From ZLKRG08 sp964654815 (GTDB taxonomy: Bacteria; Actinomycetota; Actinomycetes; Nanopelagicales; Nanopelagicaceae), in NCBI GenBank assembly GCA_964654815.1, contig CAZZLH010000003.1, forward strand, positions 3,184 through 67,183: DNA of 64,000 nucleotides, written 5' to 3'. Positions 9,369 through 18,420 of the stretch are shown piece after piece (positions within the stretch are counted from its first letter, which is position 1; each line of letters begins with the position of its first letter). Made by a program: the position numbers and the translations under genes. The notes under the pieces were generated by a model that was not told the origin of the DNA, made no database searches, and was given only the letters and a program-made list of their open reading frames with translations.

Positions 9369-11497
9369 TGAACCAACGAACTCGTTTAAGTCTCCTTGTA
9401 GTTCAGGCGCTGATTATCAGTTTGATGGTCGCTTTACTTGGCCGACTCTTTTATCTGCAAGTTGCGGCAGGGGATAGATATCGCGCAGCCGCGCTAGATA
9501 TTCAGAGCCGAGATATCGTGGTCCCAGCGGTACGAGGCTTGATTGTTGATGCTGATGGTGTGCCGCTTGCTATGAACCGCGTGGGATTAGCGGTGACGGT
9601 GGACCGAACGGTGATCGATAAGCAGAAGGATAAGGGCGTCGCAGTATTAAATCGTGTCGCCAAGATCCTAGGTCTAGATCCTATGGATGTCTGGATTCAT
9701 ACTCGTTTATGTGGCGAGATCACCAAAGGCGACAAAACTGGTTGTTGGGTCGGAAATCGCTTCCAACCAATTCCTATTACCAAAGATGCAGATCCAAATG
9801 TGGCGCTACAAATCGTGGAGCGAATCGGGGATTTTCCGGGCATTGATGCCAAACCAACTTCAGTGCGTTATTACCCCGGAACTTTGGGCGCAACTGGTGC
9901 GCACGTATTGGGTTATGTGGGCGCGTTAACTGATAAAGATTTAGCTAAAGATGGTGGCACTAGATATTACCGAAGCGAATCGATCGGTAAAGATGGTCTG
10001 GAGTTTCAATATGACCAATATCTTCGTGGAAAGCCCGGAATCAAAACGGTGATAGTCGATCGAAAAGAGTCAGTTACTGAGAAGTCACGCGACACCTCTC
10101 CGACTCCTGGCATGCACTTAGTAACCAGCCTCGATGTGCGAATCCAAGGTGCGGCAGAGAGAGGGTTGGCAAGTGCAGTTAGGGCATCGAGAGCTCAGGG
10201 ATATCGGGCAGATGGTGGCGCGGCAATCGTTATGGATGTTAAGACTGGGCGAGTTTTGGCTATGGCCTCGTATCCAACCTACGATCCAAATATCTGGGAG
10301 AAGGGTTTAACGGTTCAGCAAGCGAAAGATATGTTTAGCGAGAAGACCTATGTTCCGGCGCTATCTAGACCATTGCAGGGTCTCTTTGCGCCAGCATCAA
10401 CTTTCAAAGCCTTCTCGATCTTCGCGGCGGCCAAATCAGGATATAACTTAAATGCAACTTACGATTGTCCCGGTGTTTATAAAGTTGGAAATCGTGAATT
10501 TACAAACTATGAATCAAGAGAACTAGGTCGTATCTCACTGAAGACCGGTATCTCTGCTTCATGCGACACGCTCTGGTACAAGATCTCATACTCTGAGTGG
10601 CTTAAAGATGGCGGTTTGAGCCCAAAGAACCCTAAAGATAACTTTTTTAGCGTGGCTCATCAATTCCAATTAGATAAGCGAACCGGCATTGATCTACCAA
10701 GTGAGTCAATGGGCCGAATCCCAGATCGCAAATGGAAGATGGATTATTGGAATGAGAATAAGGACTTCTACTGCAATTACCAGAAACGTGCCGCCAAGAA
10801 GGACTTGACTCCTTTTCTAATTCAATTAGCAAAAGAGAATTGCATCGATGGTGGCGTGTTACGCGCGGGAGATGCGGTCAACTTCTCGATTGGCCAAGGC
10901 GATACCGTGATCACGCCCTTAAAGTTAACTCAGGCATACGCCGCAATCGCCAATGGCGGAACCATCTGGCAACCATTAGTCGCTAAGGCGATTGTAAAAA
11001 GCGATGGCAAAGTCATTAAGACTTTCACGCCAAAGGTGATGGGAAAAGTCGAGGCAGATGCCAGTATCTTCAAATGGTTAACTGATGCGCTACATCAAGT
11101 TACATTGACCGGTACCGCAGCGGGAGCATTCGCGGGATTTCCGGTAGCAGTGGCGGGCAAGACCGGTACCGCTGAAGTTTTTGGCTTGAACTTAAATGGC
11201 AGCAAGAAAGACTCCACATCATGGTTTGCCTCTTATGCACCGGTGAATGATCCGCAATATGCGATGGTGGTTATGGTCTCGCAGGGCGGAACTGGCGCTG
11301 CAGCTGCCGGTGTTGGATCAAGAGAGATCTGGAATACCATCTTTGGAGTTGTCGGTTCTAAGCAGGTACCGGAGAAGATTGTCTATCCATCTGGCCCGCC
11401 TACTAAATTGCCCAAGATCTCAACTACCAACAAAGTGGTTGAGGTAACCCCAACACCATCTGCATCAGCCAAATCACCAAAGGCAACAGCGCAATGA
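9368..11497 (+). CDS. mrdA: penicillin-binding protein 2 (elongasome transpeptidase)
   Basis: Class B penicillin-binding protein that cross-links lateral peptidoglycan outside the membrane, working with RodA. The 709 aa protein has an N-terminal membrane anchor (about 8-28), a dimerisation or pedestal domain, and a transpeptidase domain. The active site is complete: serine S344 in STFK (344-347), the SxD motif SCD at 398-400 and KTG at 598-600. The C-terminus is a short P/T/S-rich tail. It overlaps mreD by one base and rodA by four (ATGA), so the pair PBP2-RodA is translationally coupled. Confidence 0.95.
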   Translation: MNQRTRLSLLVVQALIISLMVALLGRLFYLQVAAGDRYRAAALDIQSRDIVVPAVRGLIVDADGVPLAMNRVGLAVTVDRTVIDKQKDKGVAVLNRVAKILGLDPMDVWIHTRLCGEITKGDKTGCWVGNRFQPIPITKDADPNVALQIVERIGDFPGIDAKPTSVRYYPGTLGATGAHVLGYVGALTDKDLAKDGGTRYYRSESIGKDGLEFQYDQYLRGKPGIKTVIVDRKESVTEKSRDTSPTPGMHLVTSLDVRIQGAAERGLASAVRASRAQGYRADGGAAIVMDVKTGRVLAMASYPTYDPNIWEKGLTVQQAKDMFSEKTYVPALSRPLQGLFAPASTFKAFSIFAAAKSGYNLNATYDCPGVYKVGNREFTNYESRELGRISLKTGISASCDTLWYKISYSEWLKDGGLSPKNPKDNFFSVAHQFQLDKRTGIDLPSESMGRIPDRKWKMDYWNENKDFYCNYQKRAAKKDLTPFLIQLAKENCIDGGVLRAGDAVNFSIGQGDTVITPLKLTQAYAAIANGGTIWQPLVAKAIVKSDGKVIKTFTPKVMGKVEADASIFKWLTDALHQVTLTGTAAGAFAGFPVAVAGKTGTAEVFGLNLNGSKKDSTSWFASYAPVNDPQYAMVVMVSQGGTGAAAAGVGSREIWNTIFGVVGSKQVPEKIVYPSGPPTKLPKISTTNKVVEVTPTPSASAKSPKATAQ

Positions 11498-12651
11498 ATG
11501 AATCAGTAAGAAGCTTTGCCTACCGCCGTCAAAGGAAGAAGTTGACTGCTGGGTTCGACCCTATCTTGACCTTTGCCGTCATATCTCTACTGATTATTGG
11601 CACCATCTTGGTCTATGCCGCAACTCGAGATTGGTATGCCGCAGCAGGCGAGGATCCCCAATATTATTTAAAGCGCCATTCGATAAATGCTCTGATTGGA
11701 ATCGCACTTGCGATGGGCATTACCTTTATTGATTATCGAGTATTGCGTGCATATACGCCTTTCGTGTGGGGCGCTGGCGTACTTGGTTTGATCGCAGTTT
11801 TGATCCCTGGAGTTGGTAGTGAGATCAATGGTGCGAACGCATGGATTGAATTGCCTGGCGGTTTCTCTTTGCAACCTGCGGAGCTAGCAAAAATCACCAT
11901 CATTATTGGCATGTCCATGATCCTGACCGAGCGCGCCCATGGTCATGAAGAGATAAATAACAAGGACGTTTTGCAGGCGCTCGCAGTCGCGGCGGTGCCG
12001 GTGCTCTTAATCATTCTCCAACCCGATATGGGAACAGTGCTGATCATTAGCGCCATCGTGGTCACCATCATCGCCACAAGTGGCGCAAAATCTAGATGGG
12101 TAGCTGGATTGTTGGCACTTGCCTTCGTAGGCGGCTTTATCGCAGTCAAAGCAAATGTCGTAAGTGATTACCAATTAAAACGTCTGCAATCTTTTGTTAA
12201 TCCAAATGCTGATGCACAAGGTACCGGCTATCAATTGCGCCAAGCGCGTATCACGGTTGGTTCAGGTGGATTGATCGGAACTGGCTTATTTGACGGACCA
12301 CAAACCAATGGCAGGTTTGTGCCTGAGCAACAGACTGACTTCATCTTTACCGTCGCCGGTGAAGAGACCGGTTTTCTAGGAAGCAGCGTAATCTTGCTCT
12401 TATTGATCACGGTAATGATGCGAGGTTTTAGCATCGCAAGACGAACCACCGATCCCTTTGGACGATTGGTTGCAGTTGGTGTGGTTGCCTGGTTTGCTTT
12501 TCAAACCTTTGAGAACATTGGCATGACTTTAGGCTTAATGCCAATGACGGGAGTGCCATTGCCATTTCTTTCTTATGGCGGCTCAAGCATGTTCGCAAAT
12601 ATGATTGGAATAGGCTTATTACAGAACGTACACGCGCGAATTCGAGGTTAA
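11494..12651 (+). CDS. rodA: peptidoglycan glycosyltransferase RodA
   Basis: SEDS-family membrane enzyme that polymerises lipid II into glycan strands with PBP2 during elongation. The 385 aa protein has about ten transmembrane helices. Family features include the extracellular-loop run LQPDMGT at about residue 170, the GSGG..GTGLF segment near 250 and the C-terminal PLPFLSYGGSS. The partner PBP2 gene overlaps directly upstream, which favours RodA over FtsW. The gene ends the shape operon; 192 non-coding bases follow before rne. Confidence 0.95.
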   Translation: MNESVRSFAYRRQRKKLTAGFDPILTFAVISLLIIGTILVYAATRDWYAAAGEDPQYYLKRHSINALIGIALAMGITFIDYRVLRAYTPFVWGAGVLGLIAVLIPGVGSEINGANAWIELPGGFSLQPAELAKITIIIGMSMILTERAHGHEEINNKDVLQALAVAAVPVLLIILQPDMGTVLIISAIVVTIIATSGAKSRWVAGLLALAFVGGFIAVKANVVSDYQLKRLQSFVNPNADAQGTGYQLRQARITVGSGGLIGTGLFDGPQTNGRFVPEQQTDFIFTVAGEETGFLGSSVILLLLITVMMRGFSIARRTTDPFGRLVAVGVVAWFAFQTFENIGMTLGLMPMTGVPLPFLSYGGSSMFANMIGIGLLQNVHARIRG

Positions 12652-12843
12652 TGGCTATTTGGGCCAATTAATGCCATAATTCCGTCAGTGCCAAGCGCGC
12701 GCCACAAGGGCAGCAGCGCGGTGCTAAAGAAAAAAAGATTTGTCTGATTGATTTCAGACCCAGAGCAAGCTCCTCTTAACGGGGTTCGAGTTATTTAACT
12801 CAAAATCATTTAGTTAAGTGGGCACAAAAAGGATTTGGTGTAA
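12652..12843 (+). promoter_or_regulatory. rne leader with small hairpins
   Basis: Non-coding stretch between rodA and rne. It holds two short perfect hairpins: GTCTGA-TTGATT-TCAGAC at 12742-12759 and GAGTTA-TT-TAACTC at 12788-12801. The second arm of the latter can also pair with AGTTA at about 12812, so two folds compete. No convincing promoter is seen. RNase E genes are known to autoregulate through a structured leader in enterobacteria; a similar role here is only a guess. Confidence 0.4.
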
Positions 12844-14985
12844 ATGGCCGACGAGCCAAAAGCGCCGCGTAAGCGCGCTAGCAAGAAAGCAACTGCTAAT
12901 TCAGAGAGTACCTCTGGTAGCGATTCAAATAATAAATCTGCAAATGCAGAAGGTGTAGAGAAGAAGAGCCGCAAGAAGGCAGTTCCAGCTGCGATCGCCG
13001 CTCCAATCTTTCAAGCGCCACCTACGGCAAGCGCCAAGAAGAAAGAGAATAAAAGTGGCGACTCGGACGAGAAGCGTGCCGGTAAGTCGTTCGATAAGCC
13101 CTTTGAGAAATCAGCAGATCGCAATGAAGAAGATTCCGATGCGCGCCGCGGCAATAGGCGTCGACGTCGAGGTGGTCGTGGCCGCCGTAAGGGAGGCGAG
13201 GATTCAACTGGCGCAGAGTTGGTCGGTAACGACGAGCAGAGCGAAGAGAGCAATAACTCCCATCGCCGCCGTCGCCGCCGTCGAAGCGCTGAAGATGGAG
13301 TAGAGCCAGGCGAAGCAGTTGATGTCGATGGTGTTCCAACTGTAATAAAAGTTCGCGAACCTAAAGAGCGTAGCGAACGACCAGATCGTGAACGTCCAGC
13401 ACGTCGCGAACGTCATCACCGTCGCGAAGGCCGCCATCGCGAGGAGCGTCGCGAATATCGCGAGACATTTAGACGTCGCGGCACAATCATCACCGAAGGC
13501 GAATTGCTAGCTCGACGTGATGAAGTAAAGCGCGAGATGTTAGTTCGCCAAAAAGGCGATCGCACGCAGATTTGCGTCATAGAAGATGGCGTGATGGTCG
13601 AGCATTATGTAAACCGAAATTCATCAGTTTCTTATGTGGGAAATATCTATTTAGGTAAAGTCCAGAACGTGCTTCCCTCCATGGAAGCTGCCTTCGTTGA
13701 TATTGGCAAAGGTCGCAATGCTGTGCTCTATGCCGGTGAAGTTAATTGGGACGCTGCTGGAATGGAAGATTCCTCAACCCGTAAGATCGAAATGGTTCTT
13801 AAAACAGGGCAACCAGTTTTAGTCCAAGTGACTAAAGATCCAATTGGTCAAAAGGGTGCGCGTCTTACCAGCCAAATTTCATTACCGGGTCGTTATGCAG
13901 TTTATGTTCCCGGTGGTGGCATGAGTGGTATCTCGCGTCGACTTCCTGAACCAGAGCGCATCCGAATCAAGAATGTACTTAAAGGTTTAGTGCCAGAAGA
14001 GGCAGGCGTGATCGTTCGTACTGCAGCAGAGGGTGTCAGCGAGGAAGAACTCACCAACGACATCGCTAGGCTGAAGGCGCAATGGGAAGAGATTTATCAG
14101 AAATCACAGAATCCAAACTTCCATCCACCAGTCGCGCTATATACCGAACCTGATCTTGCAGTTCGAGTAATCCGCGACATATTCAGCGAGGATTTTGAGT
14201 CCTTGAAGATCCAAGGCGATCAGGTTTTTAATGATATCTCTGATTACATCGGCTTTATCGCACCAGAACTCACCAAGAAGATTGAGAAGTTCACCGGTAC
14301 CGGTGATCTCTTCAGCGAATATCGAGTAGATGAGCAACTGGCAAAGGCTTTCGATCGTAAGGTCTATTTACCATCAGGTGGTTCATTGGTTATTGATCGC
14401 ACCGAAGCCATGGTGGTAATCGATGTAAACACGGGTAAGTTCATTGGTAAGGGTGGCAACCTTGAAGAGACGGTCACCAAGAACAATCTAGAGGCGGCAG
14501 AGGAGATTGCACGGCAATTGAGGCTACGTGACTTGGGTGGCATCGTAGTAATCGACTTCATTGACATGATTCTTGAATCAAATCGTGACGCAGTCATGCG
14601 TCGATTAATCGAATGTTTAAGCCGCGACCGCACCAAGCACCAGGTAGCAGAAGTTACCTCGTTGGGATTGGTCCAGCTAACCCGTAAGCGAATCGGCCAA
14701 GGCTTGCTGGAAGCATTCAGTACAACTTGCGAAAGTTGCAATGGACGTGGGATTCATATTCATACCGAGCCAGTTCGTGCGAAATCTGCAGCTCCTGTCT
14801 TCTCAGGACATCATGACGAACATGAAGCCGATCAAGATAATTCAGATCATGCTGATGATGATTCAGATGGTGAAAAATCAGAAGCGAATCGAGAAGGTAA
14901 GCGATCGGATAAGCGCGAAGAGAAGCGGGGCTTTAAGGCAAAGAAGCGCCGTAGAGCGGTCTCAACCGGCGTGGTTCACACTTAG
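12844..14985 (+). CDS. rne: ribonuclease E/G family endoribonuclease
   Basis: Single-strand-specific endoribonuclease of mRNA turnover and rRNA/tRNA processing. The 713 aa protein starts with a disordered basic and acidic extension of about 210 residues, rich in RRR, RGR and E-R runs and likely RNA or protein binding, then the S1 domain (about 260-350) and the catalytic DNase-I-like domain. The metal-binding aspartates fit D527 in IDVNTGK and D571 in VIDFIDM. The zinc-link cysteines C629 and C632 are in CESCNGRG. The C-terminus is again charged and disordered. The N-terminal extension is usual for actinobacterial RNase E. It precedes rplU-rpmA. Confidence 0.94.
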   Translation: MADEPKAPRKRASKKATANSESTSGSDSNNKSANAEGVEKKSRKKAVPAAIAAPIFQAPPTASAKKKENKSGDSDEKRAGKSFDKPFEKSADRNEEDSDARRGNRRRRRGGRGRRKGGEDSTGAELVGNDEQSEESNNSHRRRRRRRSAEDGVEPGEAVDVDGVPTVIKVREPKERSERPDRERPARRERHHRREGRHREERREYRETFRRRGTIITEGELLARRDEVKREMLVRQKGDRTQICVIEDGVMVEHYVNRNSSVSYVGNIYLGKVQNVLPSMEAAFVDIGKGRNAVLYAGEVNWDAAGMEDSSTRKIEMVLKTGQPVLVQVTKDPIGQKGARLTSQISLPGRYAVYVPGGGMSGISRRLPEPERIRIKNVLKGLVPEEAGVIVRTAAEGVSEEELTNDIARLKAQWEEIYQKSQNPNFHPPVALYTEPDLAVRVIRDIFSEDFESLKIQGDQVFNDISDYIGFIAPELTKKIEKFTGTGDLFSEYRVDEQLAKAFDRKVYLPSGGSLVIDRTEAMVVIDVNTGKFIGKGGNLEETVTKNNLEAAEEIARQLRLRDLGGIVVIDFIDMILESNRDAVMRRLIECLSRDRTKHQVAEVTSLGLVQLTRKRIGQGLLEAFSTTCESCNGRGIHIHTEPVRAKSAAPVFSGHHDEHEADQDNSDHADDDSDGEKSEANREGKRSDKREEKRGFKAKKRRRAVSTGVVHT

Positions 14986-14986
14986 G

Positions 14987-15026
14987 ACCCAAAGTAACCC
15001 AAAGAAACCCAGAGAAACCCAGAGAA
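14987..15026 (+). repeat. four tandem 10-base units after rne
   Basis: Four consecutive 10-mers, ACCCAAAGTA, ACCCAAAGAA, ACCCAGAGAA and ACCCAGAGAA, begin one base after the rne stop codon. The period is exactly one DNA helical turn, so the A-runs are in phase. A related 10-base array lies before ilvC (28461-28500). Confidence 0.85.
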
Positions 15027-15041
15027 AATAGTCGGAAATCG

Positions 15042-15105
15042 CCAATTTGAGTATGTAGGCACCTATTTCGTAAGATAGGTACCTGCCCAAAGGGGCTCAA
15101 GTTGG
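15042..15105 (+). promoter_or_regulatory. structured leader of rplU-rpmA
   Basis: A nested RNA fold in front of rplU. The outer stem CCAATTTGAG (15042-15051) pairs with CTCAAGTTGG (15096-15105) with one G-U pair. Inside, GTAGGCACCTAT (15055-15066) pairs with ATAGGTACCTGC (15075-15086), with one wobble and one C-A mismatch. GCCC-AAAG-GGGC (15085-15096) is a small competing hairpin that borders both stems. Leaders of L21 genes are known autoregulatory elements in some bacteria; the fold here is seen directly, the role is inferred. Confidence 0.6.
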
Positions 15106-15147
15106 ATTACCGAAGATAGTTCAGCAAGAGATTTAGAGAAGGAAATC

Positions 15148-15462
15148 ATGTACGCAATCGTTAAGGCTGGCGGGCGCCAGGAGAAAGTGACTGTAGGCGA
15201 CACGGTTACCGTCGATCACATCGACGCAGCTGCTGGATCGACTATCTCCTTTCCTGCAGTGCTGGTTGTCGATGGCGCAAATGTGACCTCTGATCCAAAG
15301 GTGTTATCTGGCGTCAAGGTAACTGCAGAGGTAGTTGATCAGACCAAAGGTCCAAAGATCACCATCCTTCGTTACAAGTCAAAGACCGGCTACCGTCGCC
15401 GTGAAGGTTTCCGTTCACAATTAACCAAGGTGAAGATCACCGCCATCAATGGCGTGAAGTAA
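15148..15462 (+). CDS. rplU: 50S ribosomal protein L21
   Basis: Ribosomal protein bL21, which binds 23S rRNA domain VI near L20. The 104 aa protein begins [18 protein letters not shown], which is diagnostic, and ends with the basic [13 protein letters not shown] segment of L21. AGAAGGA 4 bases before the ATG is the ribosome binding site. It is co-transcribed with rpmA 24 bases on, the near-universal L21-L27 pair, and preceded by a folded leader. Confidence 0.97.
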   Translation: MYAIVKAGGRQEKVTVGDTVTVDHIDAAAGSTISFPAVLVVDGANVTSDPKVLSGVKVTAEVVDQTKGPKITILRYKSKTGYRRREGFRSQLTKVKITAINGVK

Positions 15463-15486
15463 CTTTTATAAGGAGCGTGAAGATAA

Positions 15487-15741
15487 ATGGCAAGTAAAAA
15501 AGGTGTCTCCTCAACCCGTAACGGTCGCGATTCCAATCCTCAATACCTGGGCATCAAGCGTTTTGGTGGTCAGGTAGTAAAGGCGGGCGAGATTCTGGTC
15601 CGTCAGCGCGGCACCAAGTTCCACCCTGGTGCAAATGTCGGCATCGGTAAGGATGACACTTTATTTGCGCTCGCATCTGGTTCCGTAACTTTCGGTCGCG
15701 CACGTGGTCGCGATGTAGTGAATGTAGTTCCAGTAGCTTAA
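15487..15741 (+). CDS. rpmA: 50S ribosomal protein L27
   Basis: Ribosomal protein bL27; its N-terminal tail reaches the peptidyl-transferase centre. The 84 aa protein starts [19 protein letters not shown], lacking the cleavable extension that Firmicutes have, and contains [22 protein letters not shown], the core motif in family members. A TAAGGAG ribosome binding site precedes the ATG. A terminator hairpin follows 19 bases after the stop. Confidence 0.97.
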   Translation: MASKKGVSSTRNGRDSNPQYLGIKRFGGQVVKAGEILVRQRGTKFHPGANVGIGKDDTLFALASGSVTFGRARGRDVVNVVPVA

Positions 15742-15760
15742 TTTCGGTTCTTAATTGAGA

Positions 15761-15789
15761 GCGGGCCGGCCACGTCGGTCCGCTTTTTT
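15761..15789 (+). terminator. rho-independent terminator after rpmA
   Basis: GCGGGCCG (15761-15768) pairs with CGGTCCGC (15776-15783) with one G-U pair, loop of seven bases, followed by six Ts. It separates rplU-rpmA from obgE, 22 bases downstream, and may act as a partial terminator since no clear obgE promoter is seen. Confidence 0.9.
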
Positions 15790-15810
15790 ATTAGTTGAAG
15801 GGAGTTCAAA

Positions 15811-17295
15811 GTGACCACTTTCGTGGATCGAGTAACCCTTCATGTCGCTGCCGGAAAAGGTGGAGATGGTTGCGTCTCAGTGCATCGCGAGAAATTCAAA
15901 CCTCTGGGTGGACCAGATGGTGGCAATGGTGGTCGCGGTGGCGACATTGTCTTAGTGGTGGATCCAAACATCACTACGCTCTTGGATTTTCATCACTCAC
16001 CACATCGGCGAGCTACAAATGGCCGTCAGGGATATGGCGATCGTAAAGATGGTTCGCAAGGAGAAGATTTAATTCTTGGCGTACCTTCAGGAACAGTTAT
16101 TTATGATGAGAACGGCAAACAATTGGCCGACTTGGTCGGAAATGGCACGACATTTCTTGCAGCAGAGGGTGGTCGCGGTGGATTAGGCAATGCCGCACTT
16201 GCCTCATCAAAGAGACGCGCTCCAGGTTTTGCGCTACTTGGCGAACCTGGCGAATCCCGTACCTTGATTTTGGAATTAAAGAGCGTGGCCGATATTGCGC
16301 TGGTTGGTTTTCCAAGCGCCGGCAAGTCATCTTTGATTGCAGCAATCTCTGCGGCAAGACCGAAGATCGCAGATTATCCATTCACTACCTTGGTGCCAAA
16401 CCTTGGAGTAGTAAGCGTTGATGACACTAGATTCACAGTGGCTGATGTACCTGGTTTGATTCCTGGCGCTTCGCAAGGAAAAGGGTTGGGGCTTGAGTTT
16501 TTGCGCCATGTTGAGCGCTGTGTCGCGCTGGTGCATGTACTCGATTGTGGCACTTTAGAGACCGACCGAAATCCAGTAGATGACTTGGAGATTATTGAGA
16601 CAGAGTTACGCGAGTATGGTGGACTTGATAATCGCCCTCGAATAGTCGCATTGAACAAAATAGATCTACCAGATGGCAAGGTAATGGCAGATATGGTCAC
16701 AAAGACCTTGCAGGAACGGGGCTATGAGGTTTATCAAGTATCTGCTGCATCTCGTGCGGGAATCAAAGAGTTGTTATTTGCGATGGCTAAATTGGTCCAG
16801 AGTTCAAGAGCCCAAGTAAAAAGCGATGAACGAACCAGAATCGTGATACGTCCTACTGCGGTAAATGATGCGGGCTTTAAAGTAAGTGCTAATAGCGATG
16901 GTAGTTTCACGGTGATTGGTAAGCGCGTAGAGCGTTGGGTGCATCAGACCAACTTCTCAAACTCGGAGGCAGTCGGATATCTAGCAGATCGATTGGCGCA
17001 GGCTGGTGTTGAGAAGGAGCTCTTCAAAGCTGGCGCCGTAGCTGGGAGTGAAGTGCGAATCGGAACTGGCGATGAGGCAGTGGTATTTGATTGGGAACCA
17101 ACTATCGAAGCAGGCGCAGAGATGTTGGCAAAGAATCTACAGCGTCGTGGTGAAGATGCCCGACTTGATTCAGTTTGGCGTGCTGAGAAAGTGCCAGATC
17201 AACTAAATGAGGATGAGATTGCGAGACAATGGGAGTATCAAGTTTCTAATCCAAATACCCCAGAAATTGAAGATGAAACAGGAAGAGAAGAGTAA
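15811..17295 (+). CDS. obgE: GTPase Obg (CgtA), ribosome assembly
   Basis: Essential GTPase that binds the 50S subunit and takes part in its late assembly and stress signalling. The 494 aa protein has the glycine-rich Obg fold at the N-terminus (about 1-158), then the G domain with G1 GFPSAGKS (166-173), G3 DVPGLI and G4 NKID, and a C-terminal OCT domain (about 350-430) characteristic of Gram-positive Obg. The GTG start has GGGAG upstream. proB follows after two bases, a common actinobacterial linkage. Confidence 0.96.
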   Translation: MTTFVDRVTLHVAAGKGGDGCVSVHREKFKPLGGPDGGNGGRGGDIVLVVDPNITTLLDFHHSPHRRATNGRQGYGDRKDGSQGEDLILGVPSGTVIYDENGKQLADLVGNGTTFLAAEGGRGGLGNAALASSKRRAPGFALLGEPGESRTLILELKSVADIALVGFPSAGKSSLIAAISAARPKIADYPFTTLVPNLGVVSVDDTRFTVADVPGLIPGASQGKGLGLEFLRHVERCVALVHVLDCGTLETDRNPVDDLEIIETELREYGGLDNRPRIVALNKIDLPDGKVMADMVTKTLQERGYEVYQVSAASRAGIKELLFAMAKLVQSSRAQVKSDERTRIVIRPTAVNDAGFKVSANSDGSFTVIGKRVERWVHQTNFSNSEAVGYLADRLAQAGVEKELFKAGAVAGSEVRIGTGDEAVVFDWEPTIEAGAEMLAKNLQRRGEDARLDSVWRAEKVPDQLNEDEIARQWEYQVSNPNTPEIEDETGREE

Positions 17296-17297
17296 CG

Positions 17298-18413
17298 ATG
17301 CGTGATTTGATCACCAGCGCTAAGCGCATCGTAATAAAGATCGGTAGCTCTTCACTTACTGGCAGCGCGGGAAGTGGTTTAGATGCAGGCGCGGTCGATC
17401 GATTAGTTGATGTGGTTGCAGAGATTCGTAACCGTGGCGCTGAAGTATTAGTGGTTTCATCTGGTGCGATCGCAGCCGGCCTTGCACCACTCGGATTGCA
17501 GAGTAGGCCCAAAGACCTCTCGACTCAGCAAGCAGCTGCCTCGGTAGGACAGGGATTGCTGATTCATAGATATACCGAGAGTTTTGCGCGCCATGGGATC
17601 ACCGCATCTCAGGTTCTGCTAACCACCACCGATGTAGTCAGACGTTCTCATTATTCAAATGCACAAAGAGCTTTATTCAAACTGATCTCTCTTGGCGTAG
17701 TGCCAGTTATAAATGAAAATGACACGGTCGGCACGAGTGAGATTCGTTTTGGCGATAATGATCGACTAGCGGCTTTGGTGGCGATTCTGACTCAAGCCGA
17801 CTTACTCGTTATTGTCTCTGATATCGATGCGCTATATGACGCGCCACCAACTGACTCAAATAGCGCCAACAAGATTTTAGAAGTTAAGGATTTTTCGGAG
17901 ATTTCCGATATCAAATTAGGCGGCGCAGGTACTTCAGGTGTTGGCAGTGGTGGAATGCTCACCAAGATAGATGCGGCAAAGATTGCTACCAGTGCTGGCA
18001 CCGGAATGTTATTGACCAGCGCTAAGGATCTCGCCAAATCAATCATGGGAGCGGAGTTAGGCACCTATTTTCATCCTCGCCAAAGCAAGAGTAATTCTCG
18101 TGCGCTCTGGTTGGCACATGCCTCAGCATCTAGCGGAAAGTTAGTTCTGGATGCGGGCGCGGTTAAGGCAATAATCGAGAAGAACGTCTCTCTACTTCCT
18201 GCTGGAGTCACAGCGGTCGAGGGCACCTTCGATGCGGGAGAGACCGTAGATTTGGTAGATAAAGAGGGCAGAGTCATTGCGCGAGGTATTGTGAATTTTG
18301 ATAGCGATGAGATACCTCAGATGCTCGGACGTTCTACTAAAGAGCTCGCCACAACTTTGGGGCCAGAGTTCGAACGCGAATTAGTGCATCGCGACGATTT
18401 AGTTCTGCTTTAA
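17298..18413 (+). CDS. proB: glutamate 5-kinase
   Basis: First step of proline synthesis: ATP phosphorylates glutamate to gamma-glutamyl phosphate, which ProA reduces. The 371 aa protein comprises an amino-acid-kinase domain (KIGSSSLTG at about 12-20, NENDTV near 138 and GGMLTKIDAA near 217) and a C-terminal PUA domain (about 280-365). Two bases separate it from obgE. Its usual partner proA is on the same strand but 1.2 kb away, beyond an opposite-strand serine hydrolase gene whose stop codon is only seven bases after that of proB. Confidence 0.96.
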   Translation: MRDLITSAKRIVIKIGSSSLTGSAGSGLDAGAVDRLVDVVAEIRNRGAEVLVVSSGAIAAGLAPLGLQSRPKDLSTQQAAASVGQGLLIHRYTESFARHGITASQVLLTTTDVVRRSHYSNAQRALFKLISLGVVPVINENDTVGTSEIRFGDNDRLAALVAILTQADLLVIVSDIDALYDAPPTDSNSANKILEVKDFSEISDIKLGGAGTSGVGSGGMLTKIDAAKIATSAGTGMLLTSAKDLAKSIMGAELGTYFHPRQSKSNSRALWLAHASASSGKLVLDAGAVKAIIEKNVSLLPAGVTAVEGTFDAGETVDLVDKEGRVIARGIVNFDSDEIPQMLGRSTKELATTLGPEFERELVHRDDLVLL

Positions 18414-18420
18414 TGAATAA

